Made by a program: the position numbers and the translations under genes. Under the pieces are notes generated by a model, which saw only the letters and a program-made list of their open reading frames with translations, had not been told where the DNA came from and did not search any database. A stretch of 64,000 nucleotides of DNA from Phoronis australis. Lineage: Eukaryota > Phoronida > Phoronidae. This document shows, one piece after another, positions 52,801 to 64,000 of the stretch. Every line of letters begins with the position of its first letter. Within the stretch, counting starts at the first letter, position 1. The stretch spans positions 199,000 to 262,999 of the forward strand of contig NMRA01000121.1 in assembly GCA_002633005.1 (NCBI GenBank), given 5' to 3'.

Positions 52801-55800
52801 TTGGAGGAACGAATGGAGTAATGCAACCGAGAAAAACTTTAATCAGACAACAACAATTAAATAACATGTGAATCTCCAGTGGCATGAAAACGAGGCAACA
52901 GATGTGCCTGACGGATGTTTACCGCATTGTGCATAAATGCAGCGAGATTCGAGAATCGCTGTGTAATTCGGGATAACCCTATTCCCTGCTAGTGATTTGT
53001 ACGAAAGCTGGCCTGAGTCAGTCTAGGTAGATGTATGCCCATATTATAGTGCAGGAATGTTACACAGTCTTGGCTAACAATACCTATTGCAACTGGTAAT
53101 CATAGTTGGCTGTGCATATGACTTTCTGGAAATGACCAGTACTGCACCTAACTCCACAAGAATGAGACGGGAATGCAAGCTGCTTTTTAACATGTCTTTT
53201 TGTTAAAATTTAGCGAAAAAGAAAGATACGTTGTTAGCAAAACATTGGTGTCATAACCAAATTTCCTTTGATGCAAATGTTCAAGATAAAATCTGAAAAA
53301 TGCTGATGCAATTTTCTAAGTGGTCAGTTCATGTAATGTAACATTTGTTTGTTTTTTTGAAAATCAGAAAAGTCTTTTTTGATAGCCCCTCTTGCACAAG
53401 TGGAGCATTCTATAAAGAATTCTTAACAGCTTTTGGGAGAACAGATAGTAAAATTTCAATAAAGTCAATCTGATCAGTCATTTCTGAGATGCTATGTTCT
53501 GAAGTTTTCCAAATTTTGACATTTTTATAGGATCCCACATAAACTAAAGTTATATTTGTTGGGAATTTGACAAAACGAAACTCCACTTGTCTGTTGTACT
53601 GTTTCCTGAACTCAGAAGATTTTTTATTATTGAATTTGGCGAAAATGCTGTTTGCAATGGAAATTTCCTTTGGTGACTCACACATGACCTAGGTTTGCAC
53701 TGCTAAAAATTCAGAGCCAGTGTATGGTTTTGGCAGTTCGGGGATATCAAAGTGCAAGACAAAAGTCTACCCTGTCCGGGTAATTTTCCATCAGAGCTAG
53801 TGGTGAAACATCTAGGTTACTATAATGTTTAATTTGAAGCTCCACTGCCTAAAGAGGTCATGTTTGCTGAGAGATCACAGATCAGACTGTTGTTATGGAT
53901 ATCACTAGCAATGAGCACAAACACAGCTTTTGAGTGTCCACATGCAGTGTTATGGTCAGTGATGTCGCCTGGCTCTAATAATTCACAACATTACTTGAAG
54001 TGCATAAGTGTGACTGGGAATATTCTATAGCTTGTTCTTATAATGCAGCTCATTGGTCTTATGACAAAAATTTGTTCAGTTGATGAATTTGTATATCTTC
54101 TGAATCTGTAGAAAATAAATCTGAAACTAAATAAGGCGATCCAGATCCTCCCAAGGATACTATTGTTTCACGAAATGTAGAATATAAATAGGTAAATAAA
54201 ACAACAAGAATGGATCAACTGAAATTTTTGGATGTAATAACGTCCTTTGTCAACAGAAACAAATAAAAATGTAAATTGTCATATAGTGTTTGATTTTACT
54301 TTATTTCTGTTTCTGTTGACAAAGGACATTATCACATCCGAAAATTTCAGTTGATCCATTCTTGTTGTTTTATTTACCTATTTATATTCTGAATCTGAAA
54401 ATGTGAAAATATTAAAATGAAAGATGTTTGGTGTGACACATTGACGTTTTCATTAAAGGTGTATTTGCATGCTCGTAAATTATGCTAATGTATAGCAGGA
54501 ACTAAACGATAAGGCTATTTGAACATAATCTACATAAGAAAGTGCAGTTGTATTCAATGACAACTTGCAAATGTGAAAACAAAAAAGTCTGCAAATAGGT
54601 GACCTTTGCACTGATGACATACCATGGGGGCTCACGTAGCCCCCATGATGCAGTGTTATTTCCCAGCACTAAGCCATGATGCTTACTGAACTCTGTGACG
54701 GTTCAGTGATTTACAGCGGATCATTTTTGACACTTACTGGTTCTTAAAAACATCTGGGAATTTTCAACATACTTCGTATTTACATGTCGCTATATGTTGT
54801 GTTTCTAACTGATTTGACCAAGCAATCACAGAGACAAGTTCCGCTTTAAGCCCCTTAAAACCAAGGAGGTATAAAATATTATGTAGTGAAATTTGTCCTA
54901 TGTATCTGTTACAAACTTGTAAATGTTGTTGTTTTCTCGATATTTATATGAAATCGGTAAAAACACTGTCAAAGGTGATTCACATCTAATGTACAAATTC
55001 TGATTCATGCATGTGGGTCTAAGCAATGAGGTAGGCCTATACCAGGAGTAGCACATTGGTATGTGAATAATAATAGGCAAATCACCATTTCTTGGCTTTC
55101 AAAACTATACTCACATACAGGCCAATGCACACATGCACACACAGGTAAATGTCATGGCAAGATTATTGCACTTCTAATCCACAGTTTATTGTCTGCCCTG
55201 CATTGGAAAGCCACAAACTATTGTTAGGCTGGGCTCAGCTTAGCTGGTCTGGGTAATTGGTTTCTGGGCAAATTAACTTTCTGTAAGCCAGAGCTGTATG
55301 ATGGCAGAGTCAACAAAATACACAAACTCATTACTTAGCTTGATAAATAAGGGCAAGTCATTCACAAGGTGGTCTTTAGAAATAAAGGTCTCCATTATAT
55401 GTTTGACTAGATTTCCTGAACATGGGGGAACTGGTGTGATATTGAAGCCACCCCATATGCCTGAATGCCAGCAAATTGGAAGATCCCTTGCTTCGCTTGC
55501 GACACCTTGTGGATTTCTAGTTTTCCAAATTTTATTACAAGCTACAATCAGAAAACATTTTGATCAATTGTGAAAAAATGTTTCAACCAAGAAAAAGTAG
55601 TTAATACAACAATTGGTAGTCTCATTGGCATCCTTCAGTGCATTTGTCAACTTTTCTTATCTGTGCTTGACTAGGAAAATTGTCCTTTTTAAAAGGGTAT
55701 GAAGGATGTACATAGAGAATTTGAATTTTTGAAAATTCTTTTTTAATTTTAATTATCTGTGGTTTGTAAAAGGCTACTTTTTGTTTTATAATATGATTGA

Positions 55801-58800
55801 GTGGAGTGTACAACACACAAATTTTCATGATGGGTTGGCCTTTATGATCAATTACCCTTAATATTCAGTTACCCTTAATATTCCCATATTGCCTTTTTAC
55901 ATTGAATCTCGCGTGATCCTTTTCTTTATTATGTGTAAGGCTTTTGCGTTTTCCTCCATCAGGATTTGTAGCAGTATGGCTAGGGTTTGTTTCCACAACA
56001 AAAACATTTTGTAAGGTAGTTTTATCTGCCAAAACTGAGGAATAAAATCGTCTGCCATCTTATGCTGTACATTTTGACCTAATGACGTTTGTCCCAAATG
56101 CCAGCCAATGAGCCAAGTGAATGGCGTTCTTCGCGAGTTCACCTCAAGGTGAAAAGTGCAAATGGCAGGGTGACATGCTAATAGTAAATTTTAAAAAAGT
56201 GGAATCTTTTGAGTGAATAAGTTCTGTTGAATGGCTCGATTCCTGTGAAGTTATATTCTTTGTGTCATTTCTGCAATAGTAATAAATAGTTAATATTTAA
56301 TGTGCAATTTGAGTGTGATATGTATGACATTAAATTCTGCACTTCCATTGACTGTATGGACGTCCAAACTTGTTTGGATTCAGGGTTGGTTTACCGGCTA
56401 CTAATTTCCATGGTTTACTCTCTCACGGAGGTTTTCTTAATACTTGAAATTTTATCTTATTGCAGACGTTTTACAAAAGTTTTAAGTGAAGCCGGGGCGA
56501 AAAATATACTGGCTGTAGAGTTTATGGAAAACTTTCTTGAGAAAAATCGACAAGAAAATGGAGATGCAGGCAACGTTGACTTCTATGGAGGCTGTGTCAC
56601 TACACTGGAGCAAGAGAAGAGCAGGTGAAATTTAGATTTTTGTTTCTTTTCTGTTTCAGACATTTTTCTTGTTTTGCTTTGGCCTTGTATTAGGATTAGC
56701 TGATTCGAGATAAGTTATGGACTGAATTACACTGTTGTGATTCAGTATTCAGCGAAACATTGCACTTTCAAAATGCTGAAAGAAGGGAAACTGTTTGATC
56801 GTTCACTAGACAGATGTGAACAATGTTCTAGGTCTGTGAAATTATGAGTGAACTACGCTGCATTGGCCACGCAGGTAAAAGGAAGGGGTTTTGTTATGAG
56901 TTGTGCTCACTATTATTTTTAGTTACATATTTGTGCCATAATTACTACAAATTTGAGCTTGTTTTGCACTGTAATAGGATGAACAGCGCTGTTGATGAGA
57001 AAATATATCAATCGCTTGGTTGTGGTTGGTATTTAATTGTGAGGCAGGCCATATGTGTTCCATAGGCCTTAAGTTGCCCATTCATGGTGTAAAGCTTCCG
57101 ACTGTCCTTCGGCCCTGTCATACAACAGCATTGACACTGTAGCTTTATTGTGCTTTCAGCGTTGACTTGGTCTTTTCCAACTGGCTACTCATGTATCTGA
57201 GTGATGAAGAAGTGCGCAAGTTGATGCGAAACATTCTCTCCTGGCTCGGGGTTGGACAGTATGCATATTTCAGGGAGTCGTGCTTTCAAAAATCAGGTGA
57301 GATTCAAAATGTTCATTCTTAAAAGCTTCTACAAACTCACCATATTGCCTTCTGTGAAAAGGACAAACTTTTAATTTTGATCATGTATTGTTATAAAGCT
57401 GGTTTCAACCAGTCTAGTTTCTTACTCAGATTATAAATATTTTCTGGGAAGAACTGATAGATAAGTTTATACCTGCTTTTGAGCTCAGCCAGCAAGGGTT
57501 TGTTTATATTGCAGTTGCATTAGGGCTATTAAATGGGTGAGTGTGTAATGTTTCCATATTTGTTTTATTAATACATTCCTAATAACAGTTGTTTTGTTCC
57601 TAAAGTCACACCATGACACAGCAGAATGGGACTCTGTGTTTAACTCCAATAAACTTTGTTTTTACGGTCCAGTCCGTACAATGACTTCTTGATGTTTAGT
57701 ACAAAATCAAAATGATTTGGCAGCAGACCTTGAAAACAGAACTGAATAAACACATGACACTGTCGACTAATTAGATACAAACTCCCTCAAATTATCCTAT
57801 GAGTTTATCCTTTGGTGTCCAGATAAAAAAGTAAAGTGCCAATATTCATCATTTTGACAAGGTGCAGTACCAGACAAAGCCATCAGACACACACACAGCT
57901 AATTCTGTGAGCAGCAAAATGACTGGTAATGACTATTATGGCAGCAAAATTCTAGTTACAGAATAGCTTAGCCACACTTACTAACTTTACTGTCAATTAT
58001 CCTTCATCCTTGATTATGATGGAAGACTACTCTGACGGTGAGTTTAGCTTCTGCCCAGTCGACATGATGGAGAACCCCTGGTCATTGTGCCTGAAAACTT
58101 TTGGCGTGTATTGCATAAAGAGAAATTTCAGTACTGGTCATGTCTCGTCTTCATACAAGGTGAATTTGTTTCTTACTAGTCATCAGACTGCTGGTAGGGG
58201 CTTATTAGTTTAGAACGAGTCGGTGTTCTCTGATGGACTGTTTGGGAAATCAATGTATTTAATGTTTTGCATTTTTGTTGTAGGCAACAAGGCCAGGGTT
58301 AGTAATCCTACTTTTTACAGATCTCCTGCCACCTACATGGCTCTGTTTAATTCAATAACAGAAACAGACAGCAATGGCAACACATATGGCTTTGAATTGG
58401 TGTTCTCCAAATCAATCATGGCTTATATCAAGGTAATGACACCCCGAATAAAGCTCATGTTTAAATTTTGTCTCAATATGTTGTATTTTTGCTCGATTTT
58501 TTTGCCCATTTTTAGAATATTGTAGTTTGCTTCTTGGAAGTGTAGTGTTAATAGTTTATTTATATTCTGTTGTAGCCATCACTGCATCCTCTTTTCCTTC
58601 TAGTTCACAACTGATTCTCGTGTTGAGTGAATTCAAGGTTTTGCTAAAATTTTCCAGCACAAAAACAACCCTCACCAGATCTGTTGGTTGTTGAAGAAAT
58701 CCCAAGTGCCTACTCCTACTCGGGAATATGCTAACTTTCAAGAATTCCTTGACAACCAACAGTACAGCCGTAACTCCATTCTTCGCTACGAGGTTGTGTT

Positions 58801-61800
58801 TGGACGGCACTATGTCAGCACAGGTGGAAAAGACACTACAGAGGTCAGTGCAATATGTTCGTAAAATGGTGTAGGAAAATTATATTTTGTTTTGCAAAAT
58901 TCTTTTACATTTGACATTCTTAACGTTAAAAGTGTTGGAATCGTTATTTAAATTTATAAGTGAACATGCTAACATTTGTTGATTTTGAGGTACTGCTGTT
59001 TGACATATTCATATCAGAAATCTATTTGTTGTCAGCTTATTGAGAAGTGTAATGTTCGAAGGTTCAATGCACTGGAAAAATACAGAGGTCAATAGGTCAA
59101 CAAACTGATAAATGAATAAGTACCATGCGTGAAACTTGTTTGCTGCTGATATGGTAGATTTTTGATAGGCAGAGGAAATTGTGTTCTTATTGAAGGGTAG
59201 TGTAATTGACTAAATTTTGGTTCACGAGTAGAGGCGGACGCAGTTGGGGGTTGGGGGAGATCTAGGGAGTGTGGTTTTCTCCGCTGGGTCATATTACAAT
59301 ACTGTAGTGGAGAATTCTCAAGCACCCTCTTTGTTTTGCCCGCGTCTGACCTTAAGGATGAAATCCTGAATACACAGCTGCTGAGATTGATAAATACAAT
59401 CATTTTTGTTACAAAACTTTCAAATAACGAAATTGTACTTGACAGAATTTATGTCATTGACATATGGTGTACATTTAATGTTGTGTATAATGTATATATT
59501 TTACAATGACTTGATATTGACTGCATTAAAGTTAAATGACTCGAGTTAGGGAAGTAAAAATGTTAAAATTAAAATTAAATCAACATGTTTGTATGTTTTT
59601 CTTCAAAACGAGTCATAATCTTTCATTGATTTAGATACAACAACCCATAAAGTCACGTGTTCTTTCATTCTGTAAATATTCTAATAAAAAAATCCGAAAT
59701 ATTGACAATCAAACTTTGTGACAACTTGTAAAATCTTGTGTAGTTTCAATTATAAGCAATTCAAAATCAGTCAAGATTTGTGAAAAACAGGGATTCAGCA
59801 ACTTTAATTAGGTCAAACTAAAAATCACCGAATTTAACCAAAATGAATTTTATGGTGGTTTTTCAAATCAAATCAAAATTTCCAGAGAATTTATTTGCCA
59901 TTGCTTATTTTTCTCAATTTCCGAATGCAAACCTCATTATTGTATTTGTGAAGAAGGTCTGTTTTCCAAACATAATGTTATCATGATTTCCTCAGGAACT
60001 TGTGAAGATGCTCGACCTAAAACCTGGTCAGAGAGTGTTGGATGTCGGCGCAGGGATAGGGGGCAGTGCGTTCCACATGAACCAGGTACTCTAGTTTGTG
60101 ATATGTCTCTTTGGAGCCCATATGTGTGTTGATTGAGGTTTCAAAATTATTCCTGATGTGAGCCTGGCTGGGAAACCACGAGACTCTCCAGACTTAAGTG
60201 GAAAATTGACCTAATACATTGCTTAGAATTTGAATGTTTATTTGATTAGACAATTTTGTGTCCAGTCTAAAGCAAAATTTTGTGGTCTGTGTTCAGTAAT
60301 CTTTGTATCACGACAAAATTTCTTCTCAGTTCTCCAGGAAAACATCATTTCCATATCATATTGGTTTTCGTTTAAAAAAAAAGAAGAAGAATTAGTCAAA
60401 CTCTCAGTCTTGAGTCAATTTTTTTTGAATTTTGGAGAAGTGTGGACGGGGCGGAGCTCTTTGGATCTGTGTCCATACTGTATTTCTATTGTCACATAAG
60501 CTTTGACGTCACTTATAAGTCACAAGGAAGAACTAGTTTTGCTTTACCTCTGGAAGATTGTCTAAGCATACCTCCTAGTGTTGAAATTTTCAATTAAGTT
60601 AAATGTTTTAATATACTGAAGCATTACTAAAATTGCATCTTGCGTCGCATTCTGTTGGGCACGTTGCCAGACATTATTTAATGTTATAAATGACAAAAGA
60701 TATCAAATACCAAAAAGCGCGTTACTCTATCACTACCTCACACTCCTTTTAACGAGTTACCACTGCCAAACGCAACGATTGGCAAGTTGGGTATTTTCTC
60801 TTTCTTGACCTAATTGTTCCTCAATTTCATGGGAGATGACTGCAGTTTAACAACACTGGGAGATAACTGGAAGGCAGTTTTTACAAATTCTGAAAGAAAG
60901 TCAATTTTTTTATTGTTTTCTGTATATTTTGAAGAATTGTTTTCGGATCGCTTAGCAGTTTAATAACAATTGATTCAATGGCTTCTAAACTGTCCATTGT
61001 CGAAATTTTATTGACTCAAATTCAAAATGATTCTGATTAAGGATCCGAGTTTAAAATCTGTGACATGAGACGTGGTATGAACCAGGGTCAGCGGGGTATA
61101 AATTTCAACACAAACCCTTCATTCACCGATTTTAGTCTTTTTTCATTAGAAGTCTTGAATATTCCATCTTGTATAACAGAAAACTTGCTCCCGAAGTACA
61201 GTCAATATTCCATCTGCTGAATAACTACCTCAACGCATAATGTTGGTTTTTTAGATTATATCTTGTAACGATGTGTGCATCTTACCCTGAAAATTTTGTA
61301 ACATCTCACTAAATATGACAGAATGAATGTTAGGTTACGTGTTGTTTGTGATTGCATCCTATGTTATACATCCTCAAAATTTATTTGGCACTGGGAAATA
61401 CACTTCAAAAAACTTTGCAGTGAAAGTGTTAAAACCATTGACGAGACAGCGCAACTGTTGTCAGTACATGATGAGACTGAGAGAGAATGATTCTCAAAGC
61501 TCTGTGCCAACATTTCCTTGTATGACTTGTGCATTGTTTATTGCTTACTACTGATTAATATTTTTTAGCAATACGATGTCAGTGTACATGGGGTTGATTT
61601 ATCCTCGAACATGATCAGTATTGCTCTGGAAAGGCTATCAGAGATGCCGGAGAAGACAGTGAGAGAGGTACACCTCATTTTATTGTTATGGTTATGAAAT
61701 AAATTATAATTTAATTTATCGTGAATTTTAGTGTTTTTAAACACTAAAAACAATTGCTTAAAAGTTGACTTACTGCGTTAACTGCAGTAGTGTTGAATTT

Positions 61801-63462
61801 TTCATTTGACTTGCTGCATTAATTGTGGTAGTGTCTAATTTTTAAAAATTTTTGTACTCTATTCTGACTACTATTACCTGCATAAAGTTTAATATACCTA
61901 AATTTGTTACCGTTTATGCATTTTTATGATTAGGGTTTATGTACTGACCAATTTACTACGATTCAGTTAATATTTATTTTCTAAATTCTTTCGTCGTTAT
62001 TCATCAACAATGACATAAAACTATGACGACCTATTTTATTCCACAGTGTACATTTGAAGTGGCAGATGCTACAAAGCAAGAATATCCCGCTGAATCATTC
62101 GATGTTGTCTACAGTCGTGATACCATCCTACATATTAGCGACAAGGAGGCACTGTTTGCTAAGTTCTTTGTAAGTTATGGAACCACCTCAACCTCTTCAA
62201 GGGACATTATCGTTTTTACGGCCAGGAATGCATTTTGGGGAATTATTGTTGGACGGGATAGACTTTTTGAAGTTATTAGCTTTGACTAGAGCTGTAACAC
62301 AACTACAATTATTTTAAATTTGGGATTTCATTACAAATCACATTTTTTTCACCGTTGGCTACCAGACATTCAGTGAGACCAAAGCTAGTAACTTTACTAC
62401 TGTAGTGTGCTTAAAATGCACTGCCCTTTATTATGTGAGGTTTAGCTCTGACAACAGAGGGTTTTACTGTGGTCGCGGAGGTTGTAGGTTCAATTCCACT
62501 CTGAGGCTGTTATCAGGAAACAAATTTTTTTTGGAGATAATGGCCCTTTAAGTCCAGTTGCATAAACAAAGAATGGTAAAATATCACCACCACTCTATCA
62601 GTATCGCATTGATGTTCTTAAGCAATGCTGCTGTTGTATTTGCTCAGTGGTGAGACTGTCGTGTTATTCACAAGTATGTGTTTAGACTAGAATTCTAGAG
62701 TGACAGCTCAGTTTGTACTGACGTGTTTGACCTGTTTGAAGTTGTAATATTATATTATCTACAAGACTGTGCTGTTATTCACAGGGGGGAGGGGCATGGC
62801 AAGCTCCCGTGTGAGTTATTTTTTTGTATACTGACAGTATGAACATACAGCTTAATACAAGTTGCTTGCAATTCAGGTTTTTAAGTAATTCATGTTCTAA
62901 TAAAAAATTACAATTTTCAAAAAAAATGGTGGTCTCGTGATATGAACGACTGTGGGATGTTTTATGGAATGAATTCAGATTTTTCAGTCATTGAGGATTC
63001 AGAAAATATTTTCATGGGTTATTTAATGGTTGTTTGATGAAACATGAACAGGATTCTTGAAAATTTACAATTACCAAAGTTTATAGTCTCTTGTGAGAAT
63101 CAATAAAAATTTTAAAGGAAGCAATACTGTCTCTGTTGACTCCAAAATAACTACTTCAATTCAGTAATTCTCTAGTCGCCATCTCTTCCATGCTTTATTT
63201 TTCAATTTCTCTGGCCATTGTCTCATTTTAATGCCATCTTGGAATCTTTTCTCATTTTTATTCTTTGCTGTACTGATTACCAGGCAGGTATGAATAATTA
63301 GAATTTTACCCAACTTCATTGCAATTCTAGAAATTCCTGAAGCCAGGTGGTAAGCTGCTCATCACCGACTACTGCTGCAGTCCTGGACAACACTCGGATG
63401 CATTTAAAGCGTATGTCGCTCAAAGGGGCTACATCTTGCTCAGTCCTGAACAGTATGGGAAG
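49828..63462 (+). CDS. PMT: Phosphoethanolamine N-methyltransferase, two-domain, 10 exons seen, C-terminus beyond window
   Basis: S-adenosylmethionine-dependent enzyme that methylates phosphoethanolamine stepwise to phosphocholine, feeding cytosolic phosphatidylcholine synthesis. Exons: 49828-49885, 51502-51676, 56466-56624, 57160-57296, 58284-58432, 58658-58843, 59996-60085, 61569-61667, 62047-62169, 63331-63462. All are GT-AG and the phases chain, giving 436 codons; about 50-60 more are expected. MT1 (about 20-225) has [18 protein letters not shown] motif [10 protein letters not shown] (E72-G78) and [14 protein letters not shown]2 (about 255 on) has [24 protein letters not shown] (D304-G310), [18 protein letters not shown] and [15 protein letters not shown]262 (QQY) and H380 (ILH) stand where the catalytic Tyr-His pair of single-domain PMTs lies, so MT2 looks active. 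Plants, fish and amphibians have two-domain forms; nematodes split them. Confidence 0.95.
49886..51501. other. PMT intron 1
   Basis: Follows a 58-base first coding exon. Around 50525-50780 there are short repeated words (GTCCACACACA, ACTAGTGCAACTT twice) that suggest a decayed repeat. No gene is seen. Confidence 0.5.
51677..56465. repeat. PMT intron 2, about 4.8 kb, with three repeat elements
   Basis: Contains a dispersed repeat at about 52570-52990 (inverted copy at 36170-36545), a long foldback element at 54179-54390 and a dispersed repeat at about 54470-54845 (inverted copy at 23035-23420). A G run with ATGGGCAATG lies near 52165. ORFs here (for example 52599-52871) belong to the repeats or are chance. 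Confidence 0.6.
54179..54390. mobile_element. Foldback element with 83-bp arms
   Basis: Left arm 54179-54261 and right arm 54308-54390 are inverted copies with only a few mismatches around a 46-base loop. The arms include AGGTAAATAAAACAACAAGA, ATGGATCAACTGAAATTT and CCTTTGTCAACAGAAACA. No ORF. The high arm identity suggests recent insertion or gene conversion between the arms. Confidence 0.85.
56625..57159. other. PMT intron 3
   Basis: Nothing recognised; one 73-codon chance ORF. Confidence 0.6.
57297..58283. other. PMT intron 4
   Basis: Nothing recognised. A 67-codon plus-strand ORF at 58010-58213 has no domain and would break the frame of the gene, so it is not used. Confidence 0.6.
58844..59995. 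other. PMT intron 6
   Basis: AT-rich intron without a recognised element. Confidence 0.6.
60086..61568. other. PMT intron 7
   Basis: AT-rich intron without a recognised element. ORFs at 60230-60499 and 61327-61554 show no domain. Confidence 0.6.
61668..62046. other. PMT intron 8
   Basis: Short AT-rich intron. Contains the duplicated phrase TTAACTGCAGTAGTGT / TTAATTGTGGTAGTGT near 61777 and 61819; otherwise nothing. Confidence 0.55.
62170..63330. other. PMT intron 9 with a SINE remnant and the left copy of a duplication
   Basis: A B box-like GGTTCAATTCC at 62487-62497, with a weak A box-like TTAGCTCTGACA about 44 bases upstream, looks like a tRNA-derived SINE remnant. The block 62615-63056 is repeated almost exactly at 63553-64000. 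Confidence 0.55.
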
Positions 63463-63552
63463 GTAAAGTCTTCATACTCATCAGTCTGCTTTAAACCAGC
63501 CGTTCGGACAATGGGGGAGTGGTTAATTAAGGCCCTTCCATAGCTAAGCCTN

Positions 63553-64000
63553 TTCTTAAGCAATGCTGCTGTTGTATTTGCTCAGTGGTGAGACTGTCGT
63601 GTTATTCACAAGTATGTGTTTAGACTAGAATTCTAGAGTGACAGCTCAGTTTGTACTGACGTGTTTGACCTGTTTGAAGTTGTAATATTATATTATCTAC
63701 AAGACTGTGCTGTTATTCACAGGGGGGAGGGGGGAGGGGCATGGCAAGCTCCCGTGTGAGTTATTTTTTTGCGTACTGACAGTATGACCATACAGCTTAA
63801 TACAAGTTGCTTGCAATTCAGGTTTTTAAGTAATTCATGTTCAAATAAAAAATTACAATTTTCAAAAAAATGGTGGTCTCTTGATATGAACGACTGTGGG
63901 ATGTTTTATGGAATGAATTCAGATTTTTCAGTCATTGAGGATTCAGAAAATATTTTCATGGGTTATTTAATGGTTGTTTGATGAAACATGAACAGGATTC
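63553..64000. repeat. Second copy of the 62615-63056 block, cut by the window edge
   Basis: Begins one base after the N at 63552 and matches 62615-63056 base for base, except for a 7-8 base insertion in a G/A-rich run and about half a dozen substitutions or single-base gaps. Neither copy includes PMT exon 10 (63331-63462), which sits between them. Likely a haplotype or assembly duplication, or else a recent local duplication. Confidence 0.85.

Noticed and set aside
58010-58213. Extra PMT exon in intron 4
   Set aside because: Exons 4 and 5 join in phase across the intron and the protein is continuous at SG-NKARVS; inserting this ORF would interrupt a conserved region.

Overview
The window looks like nuclear DNA from an intron-rich animal, most likely an invertebrate deuterostome such as a hemichordate, echinoderm or cephalochordate. 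All real coding sequence is in short exons with GT/AG borders whose phases add up. The domain combinations (ESCRT-III CHMP4; a kinase-RHIM-death domain protein of RIPK1 type; a two-domain phosphoethanolamine methyltransferase) are animal-like. The rest is AT-rich sequence full of decayed non-LTR elements, foldback elements and SINE-like repeats. Single Ns at 3111, 23115 and 63552 point to a draft assembly. The species cannot be fixed from the sequence.

Layout. 1-6.6 kb: a LINE fragment, a MITE-like repeat and no recognised gene. 6.6-13.9 kb, minus strand: a complete CHMP4 gene (5 coding exons, 217 aa). 13.9-19.5 kb: a decayed reverse-transcriptase fragment, a terminal-inverted-repeat element and unassigned sequence. 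19.5-37.3 kb, minus strand: a complete RIPK1-like gene (11 coding exons, 654 aa) with an N-terminal non-RD kinase, a linker carrying a threefold PxQRNT repeat, a RHIM with core IQIG and a C-terminal death domain. 37.3-49.8 kb: intergenic, with foldback and MITE-like elements and a few unsupported ORFs. 49.8 kb to the right edge, plus strand: the first 10 coding exons (436 codons) of a phosphoethanolamine N-methyltransferase behind a clear TATA box. Its last roughly 50-60 codons lie beyond the window.

The three genes do not form an operon or an obvious pathway. CHMP4 drives membrane scission and repair, the RIPK1-like protein is a predicted innate-immune or cell-death signalling kinase with an amyloid-type assembly motif, and PMT makes phosphocholine for membrane lipid. 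The most notable item is the complete kinase-RHIM-death-domain gene. The next is the wealth of long inverted repeats and small non-coding repeat families, several of which occur two or three times here, so their structure can be read by comparing copies.
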